A stretch of DNA of 8,900 nucleotides, taken from assembly GCA_937997955.1 (NCBI GenBank), contig CALLDR010000096.1, positions 1-8,900 on the forward strand, written 5' to 3'. Below are positions 1 to 5,883 of the stretch, in pieces. Below the pieces are notes generated by a model that was not told where the DNA came from, ran no database searches, and was given only the letters and a program-made list of their open reading frames with translations. This stretch comes from an uncultured Emergencia sp. (GTDB taxonomy: Bacteria > Bacillota > Clostridia > Peptostreptococcales > Anaerovoracaceae). The position numbers and the translations under genes are program-made. Every line of letters begins with the position of its first letter. Positions within the stretch are counted from its first letter, which is position 1.

Positions 1-216
1 GTTCTGTTCGGCTCCCGGGCGCGGGGAGACTATCACAGAGCCAGCGATATCGACCTGGCGCTGCTGGGCGGGGATGTGGATCGATTTGCACTGGATGTCG
101 ATGAGGAAACTTCGACTTTGCTGGAATACGATATCGTTGATCTTAATCAGTCCATTCCAGAGAAATTGCGTAAAGCCATTGAGCAGGAAGGAAAAGTGAT
201 TTATGAAAAAGTTTGA
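1..216 (+). CDS. mntA: MntA-type minimal nucleotidyltransferase antitoxin, 3' part (5' end outside window)
   Basis: The reading frame is open from base 1 to the TGA at 214-216, leaving 71 residues of a protein whose start lies upstream. The visible part begins inside the nucleotidyltransferase signature: GS, ten residues, then DID, an exact GSX10DXD motif in which the Asp pair binds metal. A further Asp in the strand reading YDIVDL is the usual third carboxylate of the fold. In characterised HepT/MntA pairs the MntA partner neutralises the HEPN toxin by adding AMP units to a tyrosine. The downstream gene starts inside this one with a 14-base overlap, implying translational coupling, and encodes the matching HEPN protein. 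Assignment to the family is firm from motif and neighbour. That it acts as an antitoxin here is inferred. The missing N-terminus is probably short, because these proteins are usually about 100-140 residues. Confidence 0.85.
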   Translation, partial: VLFGSRARGDYHRASDIDLALLGGDVDRFALDVDEETSTLLEYDIVDLNQSIPEKLRKAIEQEGKVIYEKV

Positions 217-607
217 TAATTTTGCGGCGAATCTGTCAGTGCTGTCGAGGGCAGGGCAGCAGGATCTTGCTAATGAGTTTGTGATGAGCGGCATCATCGA
301 TAAGTTTTTTATCCAGTTTGAGCTGGGCTGGAAGGTGCTGAAGGGGTTGTTAAGGTATGAGGGCAGTTCAGCGGCTGTATCTGGTTCGCCGAGAGAGATC
401 ATAAAGAAGGCCTATACGGTTTACGATTTTATCGATGAAGATGTCTGGTGCGGGATGCTGAAGGACAGAAACGATCTGACACACATGTATGACGCCGGAG
501 CGGCTCAACGTCTGATGGAGAAGATTTTGAGCATATATATTCCAGAATTTCAGAAGATGGAAGGAGAGATTCTGAGACAGTATGGGGATGTTTTAGACAG
601 GCTCTGA
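203..607 (+). CDS. hepT: HepT-like HEPN toxin (HI0074 family, formerly 'nucleotidyltransferase substrate binding protein')
   Basis: A 134-residue, mostly helical protein. Residues 89-96 read RNDLTHMY, an exact RX4HXY motif: Arg89 and His94 are the HEPN ribonuclease residues and Tyr96 is the residue AMPylated by MntA in characterised homologues. The N-terminal half (about 30-50) has the conserved aromatic FELGWKVLKGLL helix of the HI0074 family. The expected activity is RNA cleavage (tRNA or mRNA) when not neutralised, in the cytoplasm. The ATG at 203 follows an AAGGA Shine-Dalgarno site at 188-192 and lies within the end of mntA, so the antitoxin is made first. The length is normal for the family and no residue of the motif is missing, so the toxin looks intact. 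The RNA target cannot be read from the sequence. Confidence 0.87.
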   Translation: MKKFDNFAANLSVLSRAGQQDLANEFVMSGIIDKFFIQFELGWKVLKGLLRYEGSSAAVSGSPREIIKKAYTVYDFIDEDVWCGMLKDRNDLTHMYDAGAAQRLMEKILSIYIPEFQKMEGEILRQYGDVLDRL

Positions 608-629
608 TCTGTACGGGTGTTATGCGAAC

Positions 630-660
630 TTGTATAGTTTTTATATAAATTTTGTATAAA
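630..660 (+). promoter_or_regulatory. Possible promoter with repeated TTGTATA element
   Basis: The AT-rich 76-base gap after hepT contains TTGTATA twice (630-636 and 652-658), 22 bases apart, about two helical turns. TTGTAT at 630-635 could be a -35 box with TGTATA (653-658, 17-base spacer) or TATAAA (655-660, 19-base spacer) as -10 for the small membrane protein gene. Matches to consensus are moderate and AT-rich gaps give such matches by chance. The duplicated heptamer could instead be a regulator-binding site. Confidence 0.35.
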
Positions 661-692
661 TTGTAATCAAAAGGGAAGTAGAGGTGAAGGAA

Positions 693-908
693 ATGTTGAC
701 ACTTATTTTTGTAATACTGATGTTCTCCGTCTTTGGAAAGCTTTTGCTGTTTTCCATCAAAGCGGCCTGGGGGATCACCAAGATCGTATTTACCATCGTG
801 CTGCTGCCGCTGGTCCTGATCGGCATGGCGCTGGCGGGCCTGATGTACGGCGCTTTGATCCTGGTGGTGATCATCGGGGCGGTGTCGCTGTTTGCGTCCA
901 GGGCGTAA
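693..908 (+). CDS. Small hydrophobic membrane protein of unknown function
   Basis: A 71-residue protein made almost entirely of hydrophobic segments: roughly residues 1-20, 27-48 and 50-68, with short Lys-containing links (Lys near 16, 23 and 30). That suggests two or three membrane helices and no soluble domain. I chose the ATG at 693 because AGGTGA at 682-687 precedes it and the same GAGGTGA-type site is used by two other genes here. A GTG at 684, in the same frame, would add three residues and remains possible. Similar short proteins without assigned function occur in clostridial genomes, as far as I recall. It lies between two toxin-antitoxin-like loci but is GC-rich, unlike the locus that follows, so it may be a host gene and not part of either module. 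No function is proposed. Confidence 0.65.
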   Translation: MLTLIFVILMFSVFGKLLLFSIKAAWGITKIVFTIVLLPLVLIGMALAGLMYGALILVVIIGAVSLFASRA

Positions 909-945
909 TGGAAAAAGAGAAAGTTAATATTGAGGTGAGAGTGAT

Positions 946-1170
946 ATGACAGAATCAGATAAAAATATATTGGATTACTTGGTTGTTTGTATCAGTGAGT
1001 TTGCAGATCGATATAAAATCCATATGAAAGATGCCTATATTTATATGAATCAACATAAGGGAATTGAATTCTTAAAGGATTTTTATGATGTGGAGCATAC
1101 GCTCTCTTTTGACGATATAGTAGATGATGTTACCGCTGTATGCCGAAAGAATGGGGGTGGTGCGTTGTGA
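946..1170 (+). CDS. DUF3791 family protein
   Basis: A 74-residue acidic, helical protein. The core (about residues 8-50) and the C-terminal stretch FYDVEHTLSFDDIVDDV (46-62) match the pattern I recognise for DUF3791, whose members are about 65-80 residues long. The ATG at 946 has an AGGTGA site at 933-938, seven bases away. The stop TGA shares four bases (GTGA, 1167-1170) with the GTG start of the DUF3990 gene, so the two are translationally coupled. Proteins of this family commonly sit immediately upstream of DUF3990 proteins, which suggests a partner or neutralising role. That role is inference. Base composition is much more AT-rich than the core genes downstream, consistent with acquisition by transfer. 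Confidence 0.75.
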   Translation: MTESDKNILDYLVVCISEFADRYKIHMKDAYIYMNQHKGIEFLKDFYDVEHTLSFDDIVDDVTAVCRKNGGGAL

Positions 1171-1700
1171 AGCTTTATCATGGATCAAATGAAGAAATTG
1201 ACAAGGTTGACTTGTCAAAATGCATGCCGAACAAAGATTTTGGATGTGGGTTCTATACAACTTTGCTTGCTGGCCAGGCGTGGCGGATGGCACAGAGAAA
1301 AGCCCGGATCGATGGTGGAATACCGACAGTGACAGTATATGAAGTACCAGACGATCTGATTGAGAAGAGTGATTTAAAATGCAGAGTATTTGATGAAAAA
1401 CCTACAATTGAATGGGCAATTTTTATTAAGAATAACCGGGACAGAAAATTTAGTGATTTTTCCAGTAAGGAATGTAATCTTGATTGTAAATATGATGTGG
1501 TAATCGGACCGGTGGCAAATGATACGGCAGGACTTCTTATTCGTCAATTCAGCAGGGGCACGATTGATGCTTCTTATTTGAAAAAGGAATTTGATTTTGG
1601 AAAGCTGACGAATCAATATACATTTCATACAGAAAGAGCATTGCAATACTTACAGAAGGTAGGTGTAATATATGACAAACCAGCAGCAGGAAATGATTGA
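1167..1700 (+). CDS. DUF3990 family protein, ADP-ribosyltransferase-like
   Basis: A 177-residue protein from the GTG at 1167. This start overlaps the upstream stop and has the purine-rich site GGGGGTGG at 1153-1160. An in-frame ATG at 1140 lies deeper inside the DUF3791 gene and is less likely. Landmarks are LYHGS near the N-terminus (His5), KDFGCGFYTT (23-32, Tyr30), VVIGPVAND (111-119) and NQYTFHTERAL (149-159, Gln150). The order and wording resemble the H-Y-E layout of PARP-like ADP-ribosyltransferases, where HGS, GxGIYF and an acidic residue before a short beta strand form the NAD site. Here the third residue would be Gln. I therefore infer an ART fold, possibly a toxin or modifying enzyme; target unknown. 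It is flanked by small overlapping genes on both sides. Family assignment is good; activity is unproven. Confidence 0.75.
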   Translation: MKLYHGSNEEIDKVDLSKCMPNKDFGCGFYTTLLAGQAWRMAQRKARIDGGIPTVTVYEVPDDLIEKSDLKCRVFDEKPTIEWAIFIKNNRDRKFSDFSSKECNLDCKYDVVIGPVANDTAGLLIRQFSRGTIDASYLKKEFDFGKLTNQYTFHTERALQYLQKVGVIYDKPAAGND

Positions 1701-1884
1701 ATATACCGTACAGGAAGTAATCGAATACCTTATGGAGGACGGAAATATAGAAATGGACCAGGCAATGGAGAAGTTTTATCTTTCGTCTACTTTTGAAAAA
1801 CTAAGCGATGTAGAAACAGGGCTTTATTTGGAAGGGTCAACTTATATATACGAGATGTTAAAGAGAGAATTGAAGTCCTTATAA
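1672..1884 (+). CDS. Small acidic protein, third gene of the DUF3791/DUF3990 locus
   Basis: A 70-residue, acidic, predicted all-helical protein that I cannot assign to a named family. The sequence has a helix rich in Glu/Ile/Tyr (1-22), an acidic turn MEDGN, a second helix around MDQAMEKFYLS, the segment TFEKLSDVETGLYLEGS (40-56) and a C-terminal helix. It starts 29 bases inside the DUF3990 gene with an AAGGTAGG site at 1656-1663, so it is translated in a coupled way. I recall similar small proteins next to DUF3990 genes elsewhere. Its size, acidity and position suit an antitoxin, immunity or chaperone partner of the ART-like protein. That is inference from context only. No terminator of standard form follows it. 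Confidence 0.68.
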   Translation: MTNQQQEMIEYTVQEVIEYLMEDGNIEMDQAMEKFYLSSTFEKLSDVETGLYLEGSTYIYEMLKRELKSL

Positions 1885-1894
1885 AATTCATCCA

Positions 1895-1937
1895 TTCCCG
1901 GCAAAGACCTAACATAATTTTGCGATTATCCCGGGAA
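1895..1937. repeat. Imperfect inverted repeat between the accessory locus and ylqF
   Basis: TTCCCG (1895-1900) pairs with CGGGAA (1932-1937). Inside it GCAAA (1901-1905) pairs with TTTGC (1919-1923), with an 8-base bulge on the 3' side. There is no T run on the + strand after it, so it is not a standard terminator for the DUF3990 locus. It could be a regulatory site for the ylqF promoter or a chance structure. Confidence 0.3.
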
Positions 1938-1952
1938 AACATGAAACAAATA

Positions 1953-1981
1953 TCCACAAGCCGCGGCAAAAATGCTATACT
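1953..1981 (+). promoter_or_regulatory. Extended -10 promoter for ylqF-rnhB
   Basis: TATACT at 1976-1981 is preceded by TG and one base (TGCTATACT), a classic extended -10 element. TCCACA at 1953-1958, 17 bases upstream, matches four of six -35 positions. The expected transcription start is near 1988, leaving roughly 95 bases of leader before the ylqF start at 2085. Because the promoter lies within the upstream extension of the ylqF frame, it also argues against any earlier ylqF start. Confidence 0.65.
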
Positions 1982-1987
1982 AGAGCC

Positions 1988-2092
1988 ATGGCTGAAGGGA
2001 GAAAAGAGGCCGGCAAAAGAAGCCGGCAGGCGAGAAATAATAAGGCAGAAGAAGGAGACAATCCGGAAGAAGGAAACAAGGCATATGATTGA
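1988..2092 (+). CDS. Possible 34-codon leader ORF overlapping the ylqF start
   Basis: ATG at 1988, right at the predicted transcription start, opens a 34-codon frame ending in TGA at 2090-2092. The ylqF start codon lies inside its last codons, in a different frame. The peptide is almost wholly hydrophilic (rich in Lys, Arg, Glu, Asn, Gly) with no domain. If translated it would couple ylqF translation to a leaderless start. It could also be the decayed beginning of a lost gene, or chance. I list it only because of the overlap and position. Confidence 0.2.
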   Translation: MAEGRKEAGKRSRQARNNKAEEGDNPEEGNKAYD

Positions 2093-2933
2093 GAATATTA
2101 ACTGGTATCCCGGCCATATGAAGAAAACCAGGGAGCTGATTCAGGCAAATCTGAAGATGGTGGACCTGGTCATCGAGGTCATCGACGCGCGGATCCCGCT
2201 GTCCAGCAGGAATCCCATCATCGACGAGCTGGTACAGAGCAAGAAGCGGATCATCGTACTCAACAAGAGCGATCTGTCGGACCGGGCCGAAAACGAGAAA
2301 TGGGCCGAGTATTTTAAGGCCGCGGGCAGCCTGGTGGTGACTATGAACTGCATGAGCGGCGGCGGTGTGAACCAGCTGTACAAGGTCCTGGAAAAGGAGC
2401 AGGCCGCGAAGAACGCGGACCGGCCGGTGAAGAAACCTCTGCGCATGATGATCGTAGGCGTTCCCAACGTGGGAAAGTCCTCTCTGATCAACCGCATGAC
2501 CGGCAGAAGAAGCGCCCAGACGGGAGACCGGCCAGGCGTGACCAGGGGAAAACAGTGGCTTTCCCTGAAAAACGGCATGCAGCTTTTAGACACGCCGGGC
2601 ATTCTGTGGCCCAAGTTTGAAGATCCGAAGGCTGGTCTGGATCTGGCCTTCTGCGGCAGCATCAAAGACGAGATCCTCGATACTGCCACCCTGGCCATGG
2701 AGCTGATCGGCGTCCTGTCGGCGGAATATCCCGAGCTTTTGATGGAGCGGTACAAGCTGGCGGAAATTTCAGAGACGCCCCTGGCCACCATGGAGGACAT
2801 CGCGGCTAAGCGAGGCTTCATTCTGCCGGGGAAGCGGATCGATTACGAGCGGTGCGGCCGGACGGTGCTGGACGAGTTCCGCAGCGGCAAGATCGGCCAT
2901 ATCACCCTGGAAAGGCGGGAATCCCATGACTAA
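2085..2933 (+). CDS. ylqF: Ribosome biogenesis GTPase YlqF/RbgA
   Basis: A circularly permuted GTPase of 282 residues needed for late assembly of the 50S ribosomal subunit. Motifs occur in permuted order: G4 NKSD (60-63), a G5-like NCMSGGG segment (88-94), P-loop GVPNVGKSS (125-133), PGVT (150-153, G2) and DTPG (169-172, G3), followed by a helical C-terminal domain that contacts rRNA. The N-terminal WYPGHM contains His11, equivalent to the catalytic His9 of B. subtilis RbgA. The ATG at 2085 gives this normal family N-terminus. The frame stays open to 1920, but that extension is basic low-complexity sequence, runs across the promoter and is not typical of the family. An AAGGA site lies at 2070-2074. 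The end overlaps rnhB by eight bases, as in the common ylqF-rnhB operon. No defect seen. Confidence 0.95.
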   Translation: MIENINWYPGHMKKTRELIQANLKMVDLVIEVIDARIPLSSRNPIIDELVQSKKRIIVLNKSDLSDRAENEKWAEYFKAAGSLVVTMNCMSGGGVNQLYKVLEKEQAAKNADRPVKKPLRMMIVGVPNVGKSSLINRMTGRRSAQTGDRPGVTRGKQWLSLKNGMQLLDTPGILWPKFEDPKAGLDLAFCGSIKDEILDTATLAMELIGVLSAEYPELLMERYKLAEISETPLATMEDIAAKRGFILPGKRIDYERCGRTVLDEFRSGKIGHITLERRESHD

Positions 2934-3594
2934 GGCAGAACGGACAGAGCGCCTGAAAGAACGGCTGCAGGAGCTGCAGCTCTATGAGCGGGAGCTGCGA
3001 ACAAAGGGCTTCCGGTACATCGCGGGCGTAGACGAGGTGGGGAGAGGTCCCCTGGCCGGCCCGGTGGTGGCGGCGGCCGTGGTGCTGCCGGAGGACTTTG
3101 ACGTGCTGGGTGTGGACGACTCCAAGAAGCTGACTGAGAAGAAGAGAGAGGCCCTGTACGATGATATCGTCGAAAAAGCCCTTTGCTGGGGCATCGGCCG
3201 CAGGGACAACTTTGTCATAGATGAGGTGAACATTTTGCAGGCCACAAAGCTGGCCATGGCGGAAGCCATAGAAAACGCCGGACAGATGCTCTTTGACAGA
3301 ACGAGAGAAGAGATCGACTTCGTGCTCTTTGACGCTATGGAGATCCAGGCGGTGAGAAAGTCCCAGATGTCCCTGATCAAAGGCGACAGCAAAAGCGTGT
3401 CCATCGCCGCGGCGTCTATCGTCGCCAAGGTGACGCGGGACCGGGAAATGATCCAGCTGGACCAGGTGTACCCCGGCTACGGATTCGCCAGCAACAAAGG
3501 CTACGGCACCAAGGCCCATTATCAGGGGCTGCGTGAAAACGGTATAACCTCCGTTCACAGGCGGAGTTTTTTAAAAAATTTTGATGTAAGATGA
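2926..3594 (+). CDS. rnhB: Ribonuclease HII
   Basis: Cleaves the RNA strand of RNA-DNA hybrids, including single ribonucleotides embedded in DNA. Of 222 residues, about the first 30 form a charged helical extension and the catalytic domain follows. IAGVDEVGRGPLAGPV (32-47) supplies Asp36 and Glu37; LFDAME (134-139) supplies Asp136; GDSKSVSIAAASIVAKVTRD supplies Asp154. These are the four metal-binding carboxylates of type 2 RNase H. DDSKKLT (64-70), GYGTKAH (192-198) and the C-terminal TSVHRRSF (208-215) are also family signatures. The ATG lies within the end of ylqF (overlap 2926-2933) with only a weak upstream site (AAGGCGGGA), so translation is probably coupled to ylqF. The Ala after Asp136, where Gly is usual, is a minor variation. 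Confidence 0.95.
   Translation: MTKAERTERLKERLQELQLYERELRTKGFRYIAGVDEVGRGPLAGPVVAAAVVLPEDFDVLGVDDSKKLTEKKREALYDDIVEKALCWGIGRRDNFVIDEVNILQATKLAMAEAIENAGQMLFDRTREEIDFVLFDAMEIQAVRKSQMSLIKGDSKSVSIAAASIVAKVTRDREMIQLDQVYPGYGFASNKGYGTKAHYQGLRENGITSVHRRSFLKNFDVR
3549..3572 (+). terminator. Terminator-like hairpin inside the rnhB 3' end
   Basis: CTCCG (3549-3553) and CGGAG (3562-3566) form a five-pair GC-rich stem with an eight-base loop, followed directly by six T (3567-3572). It lies within the conserved HRRSF-coding codons and before the rnhB stop at 3594. The stem is short, so termination may be partial. Protein-coding constraint could explain the sequence by itself. Confidence 0.35.
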
Positions 3595-3612
3595 TGAAAA
3601 GGAGAACAAAAA

Positions 3613-5289
3613 ATGGAGTTCAAAAGTGATATCCAGATCGCACAGGAAGTTGAGATGTCTAATATCAGAGAGATCGCGGCGGCGGCAGGCATCGATGAGA
3701 AGTATCTGGAGCTGTACGGCAATTACAAGGCCAAGGTGGATTATAACATGCTGAACGAGATGCAGGATACCCCGGACGGCAAGCTGATTTTGGTAACGGC
3801 TATTTCGCCGACTCCGGCGGGAGAGGGCAAGACGACCACGTCTGTAGGTCTGGCCGACGCCATGCACAGAAAGGGCATCAACGTCATCGCGGCCCTCAGA
3901 GAGCCTTCTCTGGGACCGGTATTCGGCGTCAAAGGCGGCGCTGCCGGCGGCGGCTACGCTCAGGTGGTTCCTATGGAGGATATCAACCTGCATTTCACTG
4001 GGGACTTCCATGCCATCGGCGCGGCCAACAACCTGATCGCCGCTATGCTGGATAACCATATTCAGCAGGGCAACGAGCTGAACATCGATCCGAGAAGGAT
4101 CACCTGGAAGAGAGCCGTAGATATGAACGACAGGCAGCTGAGACATATCGTGGACGGCATGGGCGGCAAGATGAGCGGCGTGCCTCGGGAGGACGGTTTT
4201 GAGATCACCGTTGCCAGCGAGGTTATGGCCGTCATGTGCCTGGCGAAGGATATCGACGACCTGAAGGAGAAGCTTGCCAGCATCATCGTTGGATATACAT
4301 ATGAAGATAAACCGGTTACCGTCCGTGACCTGAAGGCCCAGGGCGCCGCGGCAGCGCTGCTGAAGGACGCTCTGAAGCCGAACCTGGTTCAGACGCTGGA
4401 AAAGACGCCGGCCTTCATTCACTGCGGTCCGTTCGCCAATATCGCCCACGGCTGCAACTCCATCATGGCTACCAAGATGGCTCTGAAGCTGGCCGACTAC
4501 GTGGTCACAGAGGCAGGCTTTGCCGCTGACCTGGGCGCTGAAAAATTCGTGGACATCAAATGCCGCAAGGCCGGCCTGACGCCGTCCGCCTGCGTCATCG
4601 TGGCTACTGTAAAAGCGCTGAAATATCATGGAGGCGTAGCGAAGGCCGATCTGGCCGCGGAAAACCTGGAGGCTCTGGAAAAAGGCCTGCCGAACCTGCT
4701 GCAGCACGTGGAGAATGTGACCCAGCATTTCGGACTGCCTTGCGTGGTGGCGATCAACGAGTTCCCGACGGATACAGAAGCCGAGATCCAGATGGTTGAG
4801 GAAAAGTGCAGAGAGCTGGGCGTCAACGTGGTTTTGAGCCAGGTATGGGGCAAAGGCGGCGAAGGCGGTCTGGCCCTGGCGGACGAAGTGCTCCGTCTCT
4901 GCGAGATGGAAAACAGCTTCCAGTTCGTATACCCGCTGGACGCGCCGATCCGTGAGAAGATCGAGCTGATCGCCAAGAAGATCTACCGCGCTGACGGCGT
5001 CATCTTTGAGGGCAACGCCAAGAAGCAGCTGAAGCAGCTGGAAGATCTGGGCTTCAACGACGTGCCTGTTTGCATGGCCAAGACCCAGTTCAGCTTCTCC
5101 GACAATCCGGCCCTGCTGGGAGCGCCTCGCGGATTCCAGATCACCGTAACCGACCTGAAGATCGACGCCGGCGCGGGCTTCATCGTAGCGCGGACCGGCA
5201 ACATCATGACCATGCCTGGTCTGCCGAAGGTACCGGCCGCTGAAAAGATCGACGTGGACAATACGGGAAAGATTACCGGTCTGTTCTAA
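3613..5289 (+). CDS. fhs: Formate-tetrahydrofolate ligase (10-formyl-THF synthetase)
   Basis: Catalyses ATP-dependent joining of formate to tetrahydrofolate to give 10-formyl-THF, the entry step for formate in the methyl branch of the Wood-Ljungdahl pathway. It works in reverse in purine or amino-acid fermentation, and it also feeds purine synthesis. The 558-residue length is normal. The P-loop TPAGEGKTT (67-75) and the signature REPSLGPVFGVKGGAAGGG (96-114) are both complete, as is the conserved stretch around FTGDFHAI (128-135). An AAAAGGAGAAC site at 3597-3607 and the ATG at 3613 fit well. The 18-base gap after rnhB suggests co-transcription, with the hairpin at 3549-3572 possibly reducing read-through. 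The two other C1 genes fchA and folD lie downstream, separated by an acetyltransferase gene. No terminator is visible right after the stop. Confidence 0.97.
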   Translation: MEFKSDIQIAQEVEMSNIREIAAAAGIDEKYLELYGNYKAKVDYNMLNEMQDTPDGKLILVTAISPTPAGEGKTTTSVGLADAMHRKGINVIAALREPSLGPVFGVKGGAAGGGYAQVVPMEDINLHFTGDFHAIGAANNLIAAMLDNHIQQGNELNIDPRRITWKRAVDMNDRQLRHIVDGMGGKMSGVPREDGFEITVASEVMAVMCLAKDIDDLKEKLASIIVGYTYEDKPVTVRDLKAQGAAAALLKDALKPNLVQTLEKTPAFIHCGPFANIAHGCNSIMATKMALKLADYVVTEAGFAADLGAEKFVDIKCRKAGLTPSACVIVATVKALKYHGGVAKADLAAENLEALEKGLPNLLQHVENVTQHFGLPCVVAINEFPTDTEAEIQMVEEKCRELGVNVVLSQVWGKGGEGGLALADEVLRLCEMENSFQFVYPLDAPIREKIELIAKKIYRADGVIFEGNAKKQLKQLEDLGFNDVPVCMAKTQFSFSDNPALLGAPRGFQITVTDLKIDAGAGFIVARTGNIMTMPGLPKVPAAEKIDVDNTGKITGLF

Positions 5290-5299
5290 AAGTGTATCA

Positions 5300-5328
5300 T
5301 TGACGTCGAGCCTCTTTGCTGGTAAAAT
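5300..5328 (+). promoter_or_regulatory. Strong sigma-70/SigA-type promoter for the acetyltransferase gene
   Basis: TTGACG (5300-5305, five of six), a 17-base spacer, then TAAAAT (5323-5328, five of six), with TG one base before the -10 (TGGTAAAAT, extended -10). Transcription should begin near 5335, leaving about 29 bases before the ATG at 5364. This gives the acetyltransferase, and perhaps fchA-folD by read-through, transcription independent of fhs. Confidence 0.8.
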
Positions 5329-5363
5329 ATAGGGAGTATTTAATGCTGCGAGGTGATAGACAC

Positions 5364-5789
5364 ATGATTAGAAAATATGAACCGTGGGATATCGATTCTG
5401 TAATGGAGATCTGGCTGAACGCGAACTGCAGCGCCCATGAATTTATCGACCGAGGTCATTTTGAAGATACATATGACGAGGTAAAGGAGATGATCCCCCA
5501 GCTGGAGGGATATGTCTGTGATGAAGAGGACGAGATCAAAGGGTTCATCGGACTGGAGAACGGCTATGTCAAGGAGCTGTTCGTCAAACCCAGCCGCCAG
5601 AGAAACGGCGTCGGCAAGGCTCTCCTGGATCATGTAAAGCAGGATCGGGAGGTTCTGATGGTAAACGTCTACCGAAAGGATGAAAAGGCCTTTTACTTCT
5701 GCCGGCGTGAGGACTTCAACGTGGCGGAGGTAGCCGTAGAGGATTCTACAGGCGAGACCGAGATCACCATGGAGTGGACCAGAGGATAG
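5364..5789 (+). CDS. GNAT-family N-acetyltransferase (YjaB-like)
   Basis: Transfers acetyl from acetyl-CoA to an amine; substrate unknown. The 141-residue protein has the N-terminal pattern of YjaB-like enzymes (RKYEPWDIDSVMEIWL, then AHEFID at 24-29), a central YVCDEEDEIKGFIGLENGYVKELFV beta region, and motif A at 74-87 with QRNGVG (79-84) as the pyrophosphate-binding loop of acetyl-CoA. NVYRKDEKAFYFCRREDF (101-118) is the motif B region with the usual Asn and Tyr. The ATG at 5364 has GAGGTGA at 5350-5356. Earlier in-frame starts fall in the promoter or just after it and lack a site. It sits between C1 genes on its own promoter and is followed by a terminator, so a metabolic link to folate is not implied. 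Confidence 0.88.
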   Translation: MIRKYEPWDIDSVMEIWLNANCSAHEFIDRGHFEDTYDEVKEMIPQLEGYVCDEEDEIKGFIGLENGYVKELFVKPSRQRNGVGKALLDHVKQDREVLMVNVYRKDEKAFYFCRREDFNVAEVAVEDSTGETEITMEWTRG

Positions 5790-5807
5790 AACACAGCAGA
5801 ATTGCAG

Positions 5808-5856
5808 CAGGCTGCGGAACAAGGCGCAAAGGTCGCTGAGTGCGCAGCCTGTTTTT
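5808..5856 (+). terminator. Intrinsic terminator (or attenuator) between the acetyltransferase gene and fchA
   Basis: CAGGCTGCG (5808-5816) pairs perfectly with CGCAGCCTG (5843-5851), followed by five T (5852-5856). The loop is long (26 bases). Within the loop GCGCA (5824-5828) can pair with TGCGC (5841-5845), which would consume the start of the 3' arm and compete with the terminator stem. The fchA start is only 28 bases after the T run. Confidence 0.72.
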
Positions 5857-5883
5857 ATGGCAGGATACGAGGAGTGTGGAAAG

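Noticed and set aside
1140..1166. ATG at 1140 as start of the DUF3990 gene
   Set aside because: It lies inside the DUF3791 gene and adds residues before the conserved LYHGS start. The GTG at 1167 overlaps the stop by four bases and has a better-placed ribosome site.
1920..2084. N-terminal extension of ylqF from an earlier start
   Set aside because: The added 55 residues are basic low-complexity sequence, not part of the family, and the segment contains the extended -10 promoter. The start at 2085 gives the normal N-terminus with WYPGHM.
3595..3612. THF riboswitch upstream of fhs, or upstream of fchA/folD
   Set aside because: The gaps are too short or repetitive and none contains the conserved folded core expected of THF riboswitches. 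I saw no matching structure.
3571..4728. Long minus-strand frame opposite fhs
   Set aside because: It is a shadow of the GC-rich, strongly conserved fhs coding sequence. It has no recognisable domains and its Arg/His/Gln-rich composition is typical of antisense frames.
5316..5363. Earlier in-frame start codons for the acetyltransferase
   Set aside because: They fall within or just after the promoter and lack a Shine-Dalgarno site. The ATG at 5364 has GAGGTGA at the right distance.
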